The position numbers and the translations under genes are program-made. Below, piece after piece: positions 5,094 through 5,250 of a stretch of 5,250 bases of DNA. The notes under the pieces are model-generated. The model was not told the DNA's origin and did not search any database. It saw only the letters and a program-made list of their open reading frames with translations. The DNA is taken from the NCBI GenBank assembly GCA_003242515.1, contig QGUS01000132.1:1-5250 (forward strand), read 5' to 3'. Positions within the stretch are counted from its first letter, which is position 1. The number at the start of each line of letters is the position of its first letter. Origin of the DNA: Actinomycetota bacterium. GTDB taxonomy: Bacteria; Actinomycetota; Acidimicrobiia; Spongiisociales; ZC4RG35.

Positions 5094-5250
5094 GCCAGAC
5101 CCGCACGGAGATAGCGGCCCTGCTGGAGCGCCACGGCCTGCGACCGCGCCACCGGCTCGGCCAGCACTTCCTCGCCGACCCGAACGTCACCAGCCGCATC
5201 GTCGCTGCGGCCGGCGTGGGGCCGGGCGACCGCGTCGTGGAGATCGGCGC
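5090..5250 (+). CDS. rsmA: 16S rRNA (adenine(1518)-N6/adenine(1519)-N6)-dimethyltransferase RsmA (KsgA), 3' end missing
   Basis: RsmA uses S-adenosylmethionine to dimethylate two adjacent adenines in the 3'-terminal helix of 16S rRNA late in small-subunit assembly. Only the first 53 residues are in the window and there is no stop. They contain the family's N-terminal signature RLGQHFLADPNV at 22-33, followed by RIV and the start of SAM-binding motif I, VVEIG at 49-53. The ATG overlaps the tatD stop (ATGA) and has a GAGAGGA upstream. The tatD-rsmA pairing is a widely conserved gene neighbourhood, often followed by ispE, which would be expected just past the window. Confidence 0.95.
   Translation, partial: MSQTRTEIAALLERHGLRPRHRLGQHFLADPNVTSRIVAAAGVGPGDRVVEIG

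Overview
The window is about two-thirds G+C. Its genes are close-packed and often overlap, with GC-rich third codon positions. An HspX-like Hsp20 and a lipoprotein with a threonine-rich linker suggest a high-GC Actinomycetota chromosome, perhaps a deep-branching lineage. That placement is inferred from style and gene order; there is no rRNA or other marker to fix it. Almost the whole window is accounted for by seven protein genes, two of them cut by the window edges. No mobile element, CRISPR array, tRNA or rRNA is visible.

Left part (1-1652): the 3' part of an Hsp20/alpha-crystallin small heat-shock protein gene, then a near-perfect GC hairpin that probably ends its transcript. A complete D-isomer-specific 2-hydroxyacid dehydrogenase gene follows. 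After it comes a 238-base non-coding gap holding several inverted repeats.

Centre (1653-4091): three same-strand genes that overlap end to end and so look like one translationally coupled operon. They are a secreted lipoprotein with an HExxH...EGD zinc-metallopeptidase signature, a small DUF192-type protein, and rsmI, the 16S rRNA C1402 2'-O-methyltransferase gene.

Right part (4082-5250): a small AbrB/SpoVT-type regulator gene with a C-terminal two-CxxC zinc-ribbon-like tail lies on the minus strand. It runs convergently into the end of rsmI (10-base overlap) and divergently from tatD. tatD (metal-dependent DNase family) overlaps by 4 bases the start of rsmA (ksgA, 16S rRNA A1518/A1519 dimethyltransferase), which runs off the window. 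The order rsmI > < abrB | tatD > rsmA > matches the Bacillus subtilis yabC-abrB-metS-yabD-...-ksgA neighbourhood, including the reversed abrB, but without metS. The two rRNA methyltransferases both act on the decoding region of the small subunit.

The genes are mostly recognisable housekeeping functions. The less ordinary points are the palindromic CCATGG that gives an ATG on both strands at the abrB/tatD divergence, the zinc-ribbon AbrB in this old syntenic slot, the coupling of an uncharacterised lipoprotein peptidase and a DUF192 protein to rsmI, and the structured gap before the lipoprotein gene. I did not find convincing evidence of an undescribed multi-gene system.
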